The notes under the pieces were generated by a model, which was not told where the DNA came from, did no database searches, and saw nothing but the letters and a program-made list of their open reading frames with translations. From CAVYHJ01 sp963768165 [NCBI: uncultured bacterium] (GTDB taxonomy: Bacteria; UBP4; UBA4092): 64,000 nt of DNA. Each line of letters opens with the position of its first letter. Position 1 is the first letter of the stretch. The stretch is from the NCBI GenBank assembly GCA_963768165.1, contig CAVYHJ010000028.1, positions 434,001-498,000 of the forward strand, in the 5' to 3' direction. The position numbers and the translations under genes were made by a program. This document shows, piece by piece, positions 1 to 8,726 of this stretch.

Positions 1-1626
1 GAACCCAGTACCGGCTATCACACCCGGTTGGGAGACGATTCCTATAAAGCGAGAAAATACGCGGATGCTGTCAAAGAGTATGAAAAAGTCCTGCAAATCG
101 ATCCGCAAAACGACCATGCTCAAAAACAAATTGCCGCTATTAACAAAAGGTATGCTTCCCAGCACAAGGAACAACAAGCCAAACAAAATGAAATTGCCGA
201 TGCTCTGCTCTTTTCCCAAGGTATGTCTTATTACCGGAGTATGAATTATGAACTGGCGGCTAGTAAATTCAAGGAAGCCTTAACCTACAATGCCAATGAC
301 AGTTCTGCCGCGGAGTATCTCAAGTTATCCACGCAGAAAGCCTCGGAAACAGAGCCGCAAAGTGTTCAAGATGAAGAAAAACTAATGCAATCTGAAAAGA
401 CCGAAACCGTTAAACAGCCAGAATTAAATGCGGTGGTGGCAAATAATACGCCTCCCCCCGCTCCTACGGAAACAATCTCTGATGTGCAGAAAGTAGTTAC
501 CGGGAATACCGCCTTTGCGCTGAACCTCTACAGCGAGTTAAAAACGACGGGTGGTAATTTGTTCTTTTCACCCTACAGTCTTTCCATGGCATTGGCGATG
601 ACCTATGGCGGCGCACGGGGCCAAACAGCCGAACAAATGGCCCGTGTATTACAGTTCCCAACGCTCCCAAACAATAAACTACACGCTGCCTTTGGCGCCC
701 TGAAAGCCAGAATGGATTCCATTCAAAAAGGTGGAACCGTCCAACTTAATATCGCGAATGCGCTGTGGCCGCAGAAGGGGTATCCCTTTCTAAACAAATA
801 CCTCAACCTTTTAAAGTCGCAATACGGTGGCTCTGTTACGCCCTTGGATTATAAGGAAAATAAAGAGGCGGCCTGCCAGGCCATCAACCACTGGGTGGAA
901 GAACAAACTCAGCATAAAATCACTGACCTGATTCAGCCAGGGTCGCTGAATTCATTAACACGTCTTGTGTTGGCCAATGCGATTTACTTCAAGGGCCAAT
1001 GGGCTACCCCATTCAATCCGAATGCTACGGTAAAGGATACCTTTCATCAGACCGTCATCAAAGATGTGCCCTGCCAGATGATGAAAAAGCAAGAAACTTT
1101 TGCCTATACCGAGACCCCTGACTTGCAAATCGTGGAACTTCCGTACGCCGGGAAAGAATTATCGATGGTTATTTTGTTGCCCCGAACGGTGGACGGTATC
1201 GGCACATTGGAAAACAGTCTTTCGGCAAAAAAGCTGACGGAGTGGTTTGGCAGCCTGAAAAAGAAAACAGTAATGGTACATTTGCCTAAATTCCTGCAGA
1301 CCAGTACGTTTAACTTGGCAGAAATCCTCGAGAAAATGGGCATGACTTTGGCATTCGATAATAAGGCGGATTTTTCCGGGATGAATGGGCATACCAATGA
1401 CTTATTCATTGGTGTTGTTAGGCACAAGGCGTATGTGGACATCAACGAGAAGGGTACGGAAGCAGCCGCAGCAACGGCGATTACGATGAGGATGAGCGCA
1501 AGACTGGGAGAGCGAGAAGTTCCTATCCCGGTGTTTCGGGCGGACCATCCATTTATTTTCCTGATTGTGGATAAGAACACGAGTAGTATTTTGTTCATGG
1601 GCCGTGTAAACGAGCCGAAAACCTAA
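1..1626 (+). CDS. TPR-serpin fusion protein (5' end outside window)
   Basis: The reading frame is open from base 1, so the true start lies upstream; the TTG at 28 is only an internal codon. About the first 110 residues read as TPR-like helices (repeats with 'ADAVKEYEKVLQIDP' and 'YELAASKFKEAL'). A polar, Pro-rich linker follows, then a complete serpin domain of about 370 residues beginning near 'TGNTAFALNLYSEL'. The reactive-loop hinge is of the inhibitory type ('EKGTEAAAATA', about residue 474 counted from base 28) and the C-terminal serpin signature is present ('ADHPFIFLIVDKNT'). Serpins with such a small-residue hinge normally trap serine or cysteine proteases. By counting from the hinge, P1 falls within 'RMSAR', so the target specificity is uncertain. 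Fusion to TPRs is unusual. The partner and cell location are not visible because the N-terminus is missing. Confidence 0.9.
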   Translation, partial: EPSTGYHTRLGDDSYKARKYADAVKEYEKVLQIDPQNDHAQKQIAAINKRYASQHKEQQAKQNEIADALLFSQGMSYYRSMNYELAASKFKEALTYNANDSSAAEYLKLSTQKASETEPQSVQDEEKLMQSEKTETVKQPELNAVVANNTPPPAPTETISDVQKVVTGNTAFALNLYSELKTTGGNLFFSPYSLSMALAMTYGGARGQTAEQMARVLQFPTLPNNKLHAAFGALKARMDSIQKGGTVQLNIANALWPQKGYPFLNKYLNLLKSQYGGSVTPLDYKENKEAACQAINHWVEEQTQHKITDLIQPGSLNSLTRLVLANAIYFKGQWATPFNPNATVKDTFHQTVIKDVPCQMMKKQETFAYTETPDLQIVELPYAGKELSMVILLPRTVDGIGTLENSLSAKKLTEWFGSLKKKTVMVHLPKFLQTSTFNLAEILEKMGMTLAFDNKADFSGMNGHTNDLFIGVVRHKAYVDINEKGTEAAAATAITMRMSARLGEREVPIPVFRADHPFIFLIVDKNTSSILFMGRVNEPKT

Positions 1627-1794
1627 AGCCGAAAATTAACAACGAAACGATAGTAGAAGATGCGGTAATAGAGTTGCGCATCCTTGAGAGAGGGCAAGAT
1701 GAATTGCTTTTGTCTAATACCATTGACCATCACTCTTTATGCCTATAAAAAGGCGTTAATGGAACTTTAAATTCAATCACGAAGAGGAAGATTT

Positions 1795-2865
1795 ATGAGA
1801 ATTAAAAGGATTTATTTCAGTATTATTGTATCCATCGTAGTATTCATCGGAGGATGTACGCAGAAACCGGCGAAGCCCATGGATGCACAATCTTATTATG
1901 AGCAAGGGAGACAGTTATCTATGCAGGCAAAGTATCAGGAAGCGATAGGATATTTTGATAAGGCGTTAGCCATCAATTCTACTTATCTTCTCGCCTGGTA
2001 TGATAAAGGGGATGCGTTAATTCACTTGGATCGAAATACGGAAGCGCTTTCTGTTTATGATTCTGCCTTGCAGGTGGATAAAGAATGTATTGGGGCACTG
2101 GCGGGTAAAGCCGGTGCATTAAAGAATATGGGTCAAAAATCGGAAGCCGACGCCCTATTAGTGAAAGCCGTGGCAATCCAACCAAAAGATACGGATGCAT
2201 TCAACTGTTTTGGTCGTGGAAACGCTTACGATGAACAAGGGAATTATGATTTGGCAATAGCGGATTATACGAAGGCACTGAAGCTCAACCCGCAGTATGC
2301 CGAGGCATATCTTGGACGCGGGTTGGCTTATATTGATCAAGAGAGCTATGCATCAGCGATTGCCGACAATGATGCAGCAATCCGGCTCAACTCGCAGTAT
2401 GCCAAGGCATATTATAATCGTGGAATCGCGTACATTAAGCAAGAGAACTATGCGTCAGCAATAGCGGATTACACCAAGGCATTGAAGATCAACCCGCAGT
2501 TTGCCGAGGCGTATTATAATTGCGGGGTCGCTTACCTTAAGCAGGCGAATTATAAGTTAGCGATTGAGGAATTTAATTCAGCGCTGAAACTCAAACCACA
2601 GTTTACCAATGCGTATTATAATCGTGGGATCGCTTACGATAATCAAAAGAACTATGAGTTGGCAATTGAGGATTTTACCAAGGCAATCAAGCTCAACCCT
2701 CTGGATACCATGACGTATGTCAGTCGCGGAGTCACTTACATTCATAAAAAGGATTATCAATCCGCCCGAAAAGATTGGGTGAAAGCAGTGGGATTAGACC
2801 CCCGGGGACAAGAGGGACAGAAAGCCCTAAACTATCTCCAACGTTTGCGCCAAATGGGTTATTGA
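1795..2865 (+). CDS. TPR-repeat lipoprotein
   Basis: The protein has 356 residues. A type II signal peptide is clear: a hydrophobic stretch ending in the lipobox 'FIGGC' with Cys21, so it should be lipidated and membrane-anchored facing the periplasm. From about residue 32 to the end there are roughly nine 34-residue TPR units of the 'AYYNRGIAYIKQENYASAIADYTKALKLNP' type (only a 20-residue part is typical of each). Several units are nearly identical, suggesting recent internal duplication. Such proteins are protein-protein scaffolds, and no catalytic domain is present. A ribosome site (gaggaag) sits 6-7 nt before the ATG. The upstream serpin also has TPRs, but the 170-bp gap suggests a separate transcript. 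Confidence 0.88.
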   Translation: MRIKRIYFSIIVSIVVFIGGCTQKPAKPMDAQSYYEQGRQLSMQAKYQEAIGYFDKALAINSTYLLAWYDKGDALIHLDRNTEALSVYDSALQVDKECIGALAGKAGALKNMGQKSEADALLVKAVAIQPKDTDAFNCFGRGNAYDEQGNYDLAIADYTKALKLNPQYAEAYLGRGLAYIDQESYASAIADNDAAIRLNSQYAKAYYNRGIAYIKQENYASAIADYTKALKINPQFAEAYYNCGVAYLKQANYKLAIEEFNSALKLKPQFTNAYYNRGIAYDNQKNYELAIEDFTKAIKLNPLDTMTYVSRGVTYIHKKDYQSARKDWVKAVGLDPRGQEGQKALNYLQRLRQMGY

Positions 2866-2918
2866 AATAAGGAATTTACCCTGGTACGTATGTCACCTAT
2901 GCCTGTCGAATGGCTATC

Positions 2919-2947
2919 TTGACAATATTATATATTCGACCTAAACT
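2919..2947 (+). promoter_or_regulatory. sigma70-type promoter of the molybdenum hydroxylase pair
   Basis: TTGACA (2919-2924), a 17-nt spacer and TAAACT (2942-2947) lie about 90 nt before the 2Fe-2S subunit start. The gap 2866-3036 also contains a small hairpin with a tggcg loop near 2991-3006. Confidence 0.55.
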
Positions 2948-3036
2948 ACTTTTATTAGATAATCGAGGCGTAAGTCTATGAAAGAGTAGCGTTGTGTTGG
3001 CGACACATATTTTCTAACCCATAAAAGGAGTTCCCC

Positions 3037-3543
3037 ATGATAGAAAAAATCTCATTTACACTGAACGGAAAACCCGTTCAAGTCACTGATGATAGTGATC
3101 GAAAATTACTCTGGGTATTGCGCACAGAGCTGGAGTTAACCGGCACTAAATATGGATGTGGCTTGGGATTATGCGGTTCTTGCACCGTTGTCTTGGATAA
3201 TAAATCCGTCCGGTCATGCCAACTCCCGCTGAAGTCCGTCCAAGGGAAACATGTGACCACCATTGAAGGGTTGGAGGTCAAAGGAAAACTGCATCCTGTC
3301 CAAAAAGCGTTCATGGAACACAATGCGTTTCAATGCGGGTATTGTACTTCAGGTCAGATTATGGAAGCGTACAGTTATTTGCTAAACAATCCCAACCCCA
3401 CCTACGCGGATATTGTAGATAATATGGAAGGAAACTTATGCCGGTGCGGGTCCTATAACCGGATTGTCCAGGCGATTCAATCCGCCGCCCGGGAAATGAA
3501 AGGAGTCTCCAAATGGCCGACAATAATTTACTCCTCGACTTAA
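3037..3543 (+). CDS. 2Fe-2S subunit of a xanthine dehydrogenase-family molybdenum hydroxylase (IorA-like)
   Basis: At 168 residues it has the usual length for the small subunit. The N-terminal plant-type ferredoxin cluster uses Cys41, 46, 49 and 61 ('CGLGLCGSC...C'). The second, helical-domain cluster uses Cys100, 103, 135 and 137 ('CGYC' and 'CRC'). In this family it carries electrons from the Mo site to the acceptor. The last ten codons overlap the start of the Mo subunit gene by 31 nt, so the two are translationally linked. There is no FAD subunit in this operon, which is the isoquinoline 1-oxidoreductase (IorAB) type of arrangement. The substrate cannot be told from sequence. RBS aaaggag lies 8 nt before the ATG. 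Confidence 0.93.
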   Translation: MIEKISFTLNGKPVQVTDDSDRKLLWVLRTELELTGTKYGCGLGLCGSCTVVLDNKSVRSCQLPLKSVQGKHVTTIEGLEVKGKLHPVQKAFMEHNAFQCGYCTSGQIMEAYSYLLNNPNPTYADIVDNMEGNLCRCGSYNRIVQAIQSAAREMKGVSKWPTIIYSST

Positions 3544-5681
3544 CGGATGAAGTATTACAACAAACCATCAGCCGCCGTGAATTTATAAAACGCACCGCTC
3601 TTACCACGGGCGGCATTGTCATTTTTTTCACATTGGGTGACACGCTGGCATTTGCCCAGAGACGCGAACCCAATATGCCGACGGATTTCAATGCGTATCT
3701 GCGCATTGGAGAAGACGGGCGGGTGACTTGTTACACTGGAAAAATCGAAATGGGCCAGGGTATTGTTACCACCTTGGCGCAAATGTTGGCGGAAGAACTG
3801 GATGTGCCGGTGGAATCGGTGGACATGGTGATGGGTGATACTGATTTATGTCCCTTTGACGGGGGAACTCACGGTTCGATGTCGGTGCGGGGTTTTGGCC
3901 CGCCATTACGCGCCGCCGGCGCGGATGCCAGAGCCGTGTTGCTGGAATTAGCCGAAGAACAACTCAAAGTATCCAAAGAAAATTTAACGGTTAAAAACGG
4001 GGTCGTGTCGGTTAAAAATAATCCCAAAAAGAAAGTGACTTACGCCCAATTGGCTAAAGGAAAAAAAATAACCCGGCAGTCGCAAAACAAGGCTCCTTTA
4101 AAAAAACCGGCAGAGTTTACCGTTATCGGAAAAGCGATTAACCGGTTGGATGGAAAGAAAAAAGTTACCGGAGCCGCACAATACGCTGGGGATATCCAAT
4201 TGCCGGGAATGGTCTACGCGCGGATTTTAAGACCGCCCGCGCACGGAGCCAAATTGAAAACAGTGGATGCATCGGCAGCGGAAAAAATCAACGGTGTCCA
4301 AGTCATCCGTGATGGCGATTTGGTGGCTGTTCTTCACGCAAAACCCGATGTGGCGGAAGAGGCGTTAACCAAAGTTAAAGCAACGTATGACCCGTCCCCA
4401 TCAACGCTGGACGATAAAAACATCTTTGACCATTTACTAAGCGTGGCACCGCAAGCGCAAACACTCGATGATGGGGGAGATATTCAATCCGCGGAAAAAG
4501 AAGCGGTAACGGTAGTAGAAGAAACGTACCTGAATAGTTATGTGGCGCACGCGCCCATGGAACCGCATACCGCTGTGGCGAAAATGGAAGGAAATAAAGT
4601 CACGATTTGGGTCTCTTCGCAATCGCCGTTTATTCTGAAAAGTACCGCCGCGTACGCCCTCAAAATCCCGCAAGAAAACGTGCATGTTATCACTACGTTT
4701 GTGGGAGGCGGGTTTGGCGGTAAAAATCAGAATTCGCAGGGCGTGGAAGCCGCCCGCTTGGCGAAACTGTCCGGGAAACCGGTGCAAGTGGCCTGGAGCC
4801 GGGAAGAAGAGTTTAAGAATGATTCCTTCCGTCCCGCGGCCATTGTGAAAATCAAGTCCGGAATTACGTCCTCCGGGAAACTGGCGTTATGGGATTATCA
4901 CGTGTATTATGCCGGGTCGCGAGGAGCTAACCAATTTTATGATATTCCGAATCACCGCACGGTCGCGTATGGAGAAGCGTGGGGAGGCGCTCATGGCGCT
5001 CATCCGTTTGAAACGGGAGCTTGGCGGGCGCCGGGCAATAATACCAATACCTTTGCGCGGGAATCTCAAATAGATATTATGGCAGTCAAGGCAGGAATGG
5101 ATCCGCTGGAATTCCGATTAAAAAATTTATCCAATGCAAGTATGATACGCGTCCTGAAAACGGCAGCGGATAAATTTGGCTGGAAACCTTCGAATGGCAA
5201 AAAGCCATATAGTGGCCGGGGATACGGGATTGCCTGTGGGATGGACGCGGGTGCGTATGTCGCGGCTATCGCCGAAATCGTTCTCAATAAAACTACCGGA
5301 GAAGTGCAGGTGAAACGGGTGGTTTGCGCCCAGGATATGGGTCTGGTAATAAATCCGGAAGGGGCCATCTCTCAAATGGAAGGGTCAATCACCATGGGTC
5401 TGGGATATACGCTGATGGAAGAAGTACATTTTAAAAACGGTGAAATCCTAGACCGGAATTTCGATACCTATTCAATCCCGCGTTGTTCCTGGCAACCCAA
5501 AATTGAATCCGTATTGATAGAAAATAATGACGCACCGGCGCAAGGCGGCGGAGAACCGGCAATCATTACCGTGGGAGGTTCCGTTGCCAACGCCATCTAT
5601 GATGCCGCAGGTATACGTATGTTGCAACTGCCCATGACTCCCGATAGGATTAAAGAAGCTTTGAAAAATATAAAAGCGTAA
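3513..5681 (+). CDS. Tat-exported molybdopterin-binding subunit of a xanthine dehydrogenase-family enzyme (IorB-like)
   Basis: The protein has 722 residues. A twin-arginine signal is clear: 'SRREFIKR' (Arg21-Arg22) followed by a hydrophobic segment and 'FAQ'. The heterodimer should therefore be carried to the periplasm. Mo-cofactor signatures are present: 'KIEMGQGIVT', 'HAPMEPH', 'GGGFGGK' (residues 398-404), and the catalytic Glu in 'GGGEPAI' (Glu681). The architecture matches the IorB/aldehyde oxidase family, which hydroxylates N-heterocycles or aldehydes with water as oxygen donor; the real substrate is unknown. The start codon at 3513 lies inside the 2Fe-2S gene and is preceded by aaaggag at 3498-3504. 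A rho-independent terminator follows directly. This system is separate from the second Mo hydroxylase at 45.6-49.7 kb. Confidence 0.93.
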   Translation: MADNNLLLDLTDEVLQQTISRREFIKRTALTTGGIVIFFTLGDTLAFAQRREPNMPTDFNAYLRIGEDGRVTCYTGKIEMGQGIVTTLAQMLAEELDVPVESVDMVMGDTDLCPFDGGTHGSMSVRGFGPPLRAAGADARAVLLELAEEQLKVSKENLTVKNGVVSVKNNPKKKVTYAQLAKGKKITRQSQNKAPLKKPAEFTVIGKAINRLDGKKKVTGAAQYAGDIQLPGMVYARILRPPAHGAKLKTVDASAAEKINGVQVIRDGDLVAVLHAKPDVAEEALTKVKATYDPSPSTLDDKNIFDHLLSVAPQAQTLDDGGDIQSAEKEAVTVVEETYLNSYVAHAPMEPHTAVAKMEGNKVTIWVSSQSPFILKSTAAYALKIPQENVHVITTFVGGGFGGKNQNSQGVEAARLAKLSGKPVQVAWSREEEFKNDSFRPAAIVKIKSGITSSGKLALWDYHVYYAGSRGANQFYDIPNHRTVAYGEAWGGAHGAHPFETGAWRAPGNNTNTFARESQIDIMAVKAGMDPLEFRLKNLSNASMIRVLKTAADKFGWKPSNGKKPYSGRGYGIACGMDAGAYVAAIAEIVLNKTTGEVQVKRVVCAQDMGLVINPEGAISQMEGSITMGLGYTLMEEVHFKNGEILDRNFDTYSIPRCSWQPKIESVLIENNDAPAQGGGEPAIITVGGSVANAIYDAAGIRMLQLPMTPDRIKEALKNIKA

Positions 5682-5709
5682 ACTGCGAAAATGAAAAAGC
5701 AGTTTTTTT
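5680..5709 (+). terminator. rho-independent terminator after the IorB-like gene
   Basis: A stem aaactgc/gcagttt (5680-5686 with 5699-5705) is followed by a T run. It overlaps the stop codon region of the Mo subunit gene. Confidence 0.75.
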
Positions 5710-5944
5710 ATAATAAAGCGGGGATCGAGATATCCTCATCCAACAGGTCCCAATGAATTCCGATTCCCCGACCAATGAACCGCCATTTTTTTCTTTGTTT
5801 ATCGGTTGCATCCCGCAACTTTGGAAACCATTCCAAAGGGACACTCAGCTCTCTTCCATCCAATAACCGGATATGCATCATCTTTTTATCAAACCAGACT
5901 TCGCTGGCAAATGCTTCGGATGTTTTATGAACGGAAATACTCAT
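5708..5944 (-). CDS. DUF2442 family protein
   Basis: This is a 78-residue protein of the DUF2442 family; 'LLDGRELSVPLEWFPKL' and 'IHWDLLDEDIS' are the typical core. These genes usually lie directly after a DUF4160 gene and the pair is often listed as a putative toxin-antitoxin module; its biochemical role is not established. Here the start codon overlaps the stop of a 22-codon DUF4160 remnant (atga overlap). The DUF2442 frame itself looks complete and at usual length, so it may still be expressed although its partner is broken. Confidence 0.82.
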   Translation of the reverse strand: MSISVHKTSEAFASEVWFDKKMMHIRLLDGRELSVPLEWFPKLRDATDKQRKKWRFIGRGIGIHWDLLDEDISIPALL

Positions 5945-6009
5945 ACCATTTTCCCTTCATTACTAAAAAAGAAAAACCGATACCTTCCAATACGCATGAC
6001 TGTCGGCAT
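5941..6009 (-). pseudogene. 22-codon N-terminal remnant of a DUF4160 gene
   Basis: The minus strand reads 'MPTVMRIGRYRFFFFSNEG' followed by three residues and TGA. This matches the conserved start of DUF4160 proteins (about 80-90 residues: 'MPTVLRIG.YRFFFYSNEG..'). The remaining two thirds are missing, and the frame runs straight into the DUF2442 start by a 4-nt overlap. An internal deletion that kept the coupling is the simplest explanation. Family assignment is from memory of the conserved N-terminus. Confidence 0.7.
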
Positions 6010-6014
6010 AAATT

Positions 6015-6042
6015 ATTATACCATTTTTCTATGCTATCTTAA
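6015..6042 (-). promoter_or_regulatory. promoter of the DUF4160-remnant/DUF2442 unit
   Basis: On the minus strand TTAAGA, a 16-nt spacer and a perfect TATAAT (6015-6020) end only 5 nt before the ATG at 6009. The mRNA would start at or next to the start codon, so translation would be leaderless. Confidence 0.5.
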
Positions 6043-6180
6043 GATATCGTACCCAATACTTATTTAGCTATAAAATCTATTTGAGAGAATAGGTGGTACA
6101 CTTTTTAAAAGAGGATTGTGAATTAGTAGGATTCGGTTTGCGACCTTGACCGAGAACATGCAATTGCCAGTTCTTCGTGG

Positions 6181-6308
6181 AGGGCTGAGAGATGACATGC
6201 AATGTCTACGCCCGAACCTTGTTCGACCCTGAGGGTCTCCTGCGGGATAAGGTGGCATCGGGAATATCCCTGATTTCGCGGGGACAAAGAACACTCAAAT
6301 TCCTGATA
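6181..6308. repeat. dispersed intergenic repeat, copy 1
   Basis: The first 49 bases (6181-6229) recur at 8838-8886 with one mismatch. In both copies they are followed by a degenerate link and a hairpin starting GCATCGGGAAT (here 6255-6265, with a decayed partner near 6298-6308). Open frames across it are repeat-derived. The rest of 6010-6314 holds no gene. Confidence 0.75.
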
Positions 6309-6314
6309 GAAGTT

Positions 6315-6569
6315 TTATTGAGCGCGGAGACTTTTAAGGCCTTGTTCAATGCAATTCTCAATGAGTTTGGAGGAACTGATATGTTGAACTTTGGCAATCA
6401 TTCGTATCTTTTCAAGAGATCGTGGCTTTAATCGTATCTGGATATTTCTTCGAGGAGCAACCACTTCCACATATTCCACTTTGAGTTCATCCATATAATC
6501 CGTCAAATCATGCGTATCCCAGAAATCACAGATTTCTTTTTCAGTTTTGAATTTCGGTATGCGTATCAT
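6315..6569 (-). CDS. brnA: BrnA-type antitoxin (CopG/ribbon-helix-helix family)
   Basis: This 84-residue protein begins with the conserved 'IPKFKTEKEICDFWDTHD' block of BrnA/CopG-type antitoxins. It ends with an RHH DNA-binding part ('NIQIRLKPRSLEKIRMIAK'). In this family the antitoxin binds BrnT and represses the operon. It starts inside the last codons of brnT (4-nt overlap), so toxin precedes antitoxin, the usual brnTA order. Confidence 0.87.
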   Translation of the reverse strand: MIRIPKFKTEKEICDFWDTHDLTDYMDELKVEYVEVVAPRRNIQIRLKPRSLEKIRMIAKVQHISSSKLIENCIEQGLKSLRAQ

Positions 6570-6841
6570 AAGCGTTTTCTTTTGTATAATTTTCGTTCTT
6601 TTTCCGACATGTCGCGAGCACTGATCACACGAATTTTTCCTTTTTCTTTCTTTAAGTATACCATAAACAAGTATCTTCCTTCATCCGTTTGACCCAAACA
6701 ATATTTTGTTTTATCCCTGCCTGTCACATAAAATGATTTCCTATTAAACGCCTCCTCTGTTTCTGTAATCGTTACCCCATGTCTTTGTAATAAATGTTGC
6801 TCATTGGTGTCATCCCACTCGAATTCACGTATCTGAGACAT
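6566..6841 (-). CDS. brnT: BrnT-type ribonuclease toxin
   Basis: This 91-residue protein starts with the BrnT hallmark 'FEWDDTNEQHLLQRHGV' and continues with the 'G.TDEGRYLFMVYL...IRVISARDMSEKERKLY' core, which supplies the Arg, His and acidic residues of the RelE-like RNase fold. BrnT toxins cleave mRNA and stop translation. Length and motifs look intact, so the module is probably functional. A -10-like TAAAAT (minus strand of 6851-6856) is 9 nt from the ATG, leaving almost no leader. Confidence 0.87.
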   Translation of the reverse strand: MSQIREFEWDDTNEQHLLQRHGVTITETEEAFNRKSFYVTGRDKTKYCLGQTDEGRYLFMVYLKKEKGKIRVISARDMSEKERKLYKRKRL

Positions 6842-6907
6842 AACGGGACTATTTTAGCATAAGGAAGTTTCCATGTTTGAACTTTAAGTATTGAATTGAA
6901 AAAAGGA

Positions 6908-6947
6908 GCATCGGGAATACCATTAAGAACATTCAAATTCCCGATGC
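6908..6947. repeat. GCATCGGGAAT hairpin
   Basis: An 11-bp perfect stem (6908-6918 with 6937-6947) upstream of brnT. The same stem begins the tail of the dispersed repeats at 6255 and 8910. Confidence 0.65.
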
Positions 6948-7040
6948 ATTAAACAGAGAAATAAAAAAGGACACTTTTTTTCAATAAGGTGAGGCATCTC
7001 GGAATAAGTCAAACATATCTTTCTTCTACCCGACTTCAGT

Positions 7041-8726
7041 CCAATGTCATTAAGTTAAGAGAAGAGAATTTATTTTAACGGACAATGCTCGTAAGGAAGG
7101 TAATCCAAAAACCTTTGGAATACGTCTTTGTGTGATTTTCTAGAAAGAGGCTACACCAAAATTCTCAGAATCTTCTCCGAAGACCTGTTTTTTCGGATAC
7201 CCTTCTTGTGGGATTTTCTTCCTCTGTGTTTCTGTCACGATTCTAGAGAATAGAGCAGATTATACCGCCCGGCGATAATTGGTTTGAGTTTGATATTTTC
7301 CAGTTAAACGTCGATGTTTCTCCTTGGAGCGGGGAAAGCTTCGCCCAGGACGGACCGGTTCCAAATGTTGGCTAAATTCCTGTTGAAGCTGTTGAAGAAT
7401 CTCCTCTGGTTGAGCGCTTAAAAAAAGTTCTACCAGACGATCTTTCATCAAACCTAAACTCACATTCCGATTGATTTGATAAGTATACTTTCTACGCGGA
7501 TTGACCTTTTTTAATTCTTCCTCCCCCGCGCTACATAACAGGCTCTGGAGATTGGCCACAAACATCATCGCATAAAAGTCTTGCGGGATGGTTTCCGGTC
7601 GATGTCCGCTGAATATTTCTACCTGCAATTTATTCTTCAAACGATCTGCAAAGGTCTCGGTCCCCCACCGCAAGGCATACAAATTTCCAAAGGTTTGAGT
7701 CGGATAACGTCGCTCATCGTATAACGATGTAGCGAGAATCTCTAGGGCTCCGGTGGGTAACCTCACCTTCACGAGGCGTACTCGAATTCGGGTTTCAGGC
7801 GCGAGGTTCTTCCCTTGCCCGGACAGGTATCGTCGCGCCTTCCAATTCGCGTTCCATTCCACCAAGGCACTTTCTTGATCGGAGTCCACAAAGGCTTCTA
7901 CGGCCTTATTCCACTTCAAGGGACAACGCACCACAAAATGCTTTCCCAGACGTACACTCTCATACAATAAGGCAAACCAGGGGAATCCTCGATCATAGAG
8001 ACTCACAATATCTTCTGCCGTATCTTTTAGATGCTGGATCGCCACCGGGGTTTCCGACGTCGCATAAGCATTTAACTCGCTCCATAACACCAGCTCATTT
8101 AAGGGATCATACCCCCATACGATCCGTCCCATGGGAACTTCCGTCTTCTGGTTATTATGTACCCCATAAAACTCCCGTACGGCCGGGGTATCCACTAAAT
8201 ACAAGGTGGATCCATCCACCACTTGCAGGCGAAATCCTTCCCATCGTTTCACCCGCTCGTCATTCCCGGTATAATACTCCTGTATCAAGACCCCATTCCA
8301 ATCTTGAAAAAACTTCCCTTCCAATTTCTGACGCGATTGGCTGAAGGCACTTTTACTACATCCACTCCCTACTTTCTTCCCCAAAAGTTGAAAATAGTGA
8401 CTTAATTCCACCCCTAAACTCTTCTTCGACAAATTGATTAAAAACAAGACCAACCCCTGAAAACTCAATTTCCTCTCCCGCGTGAAGTCTTCCGGTCGTC
8501 GTCGGTACAAGGGGGGCTGCCGGGAGACTTCTTCTAAAAATTTCTTCAATTCCTCCACAATCGTTACATTGCTCTTACGCATCGGGACACCTCTGCTTTC
8601 TCCCGCCATCACCGGGTGTCCCGGCTTCTTTTCACGACCCCCTATTATACTCCTCCATCCTCGTACATAACCAACTTTTGGGTCTATACGAAGTACGCAT
8701 CCTTTTCCTTAACTTAATGACATTGG
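7041..8726 (-). mobile_element. IS4-family insertion sequence (1686 bp)
   Basis: A 19-bp perfect terminal inverted repeat begins CCAATGTCATTAAG (7041-7059 with 8708-8726). It is flanked by the direct repeat acttcagt (7033-7040 and 8727-8734). Because the target is partly palindromic, the exact duplication could be read as 6-8 bp. One transposase gene is inside. The element interrupts a palindromic intergenic repeat whose uninterrupted relative lies at 46485-46586. Confidence 0.9.
7260..8582 (-). CDS. IS4-family transposase
   Basis: It has 440 residues from the ATG at 8582 ('MRKSNVTIVEELK'). An in-frame ATG at 8612 would add ten residues, but agaggtg 5 nt before 8582 favours the shorter form. 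The DDE-type RNase H core shows 'VVDGSTLYLVDT', 'SLYDRGFPWFALL', and a Y-(2)-R-(3)-E type region at 'ALRWGTETFADRLKNKLQVE', as expected for IS4. It cuts and pastes its own element using the flanking 19-bp ends. No frameshift or stop is seen, so it may still be active. Confidence 0.9.
   Translation of the reverse strand: MRKSNVTIVEELKKFLEEVSRQPPLYRRRPEDFTRERKLSFQGLVLFLINLSKKSLGVELSHYFQLLGKKVGSGCSKSAFSQSRQKLEGKFFQDWNGVLIQEYYTGNDERVKRWEGFRLQVVDGSTLYLVDTPAVREFYGVHNNQKTEVPMGRIVWGYDPLNELVLWSELNAYATSETPVAIQHLKDTAEDIVSLYDRGFPWFALLYESVRLGKHFVVRCPLKWNKAVEAFVDSDQESALVEWNANWKARRYLSGQGKNLAPETRIRVRLVKVRLPTGALEILATSLYDERRYPTQTFGNLYALRWGTETFADRLKNKLQVEIFSGHRPETIPQDFYAMMFVANLQSLLCSAGEEELKKVNPRRKYTYQINRNVSLGLMKDRLVELFLSAQPEEILQQLQQEFSQHLEPVRPGRSFPRSKEKHRRLTGKYQTQTNYRRAV

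Noticed and set aside
6064-6294. Minus-strand frame reading 'GRTRFGRRHCMSSLSP', also found at 8766-8951
   Set aside because: Both lie in the same dispersed DNA repeat; the common peptide is the repeat read in frame, without ribosome site or conserved surroundings.
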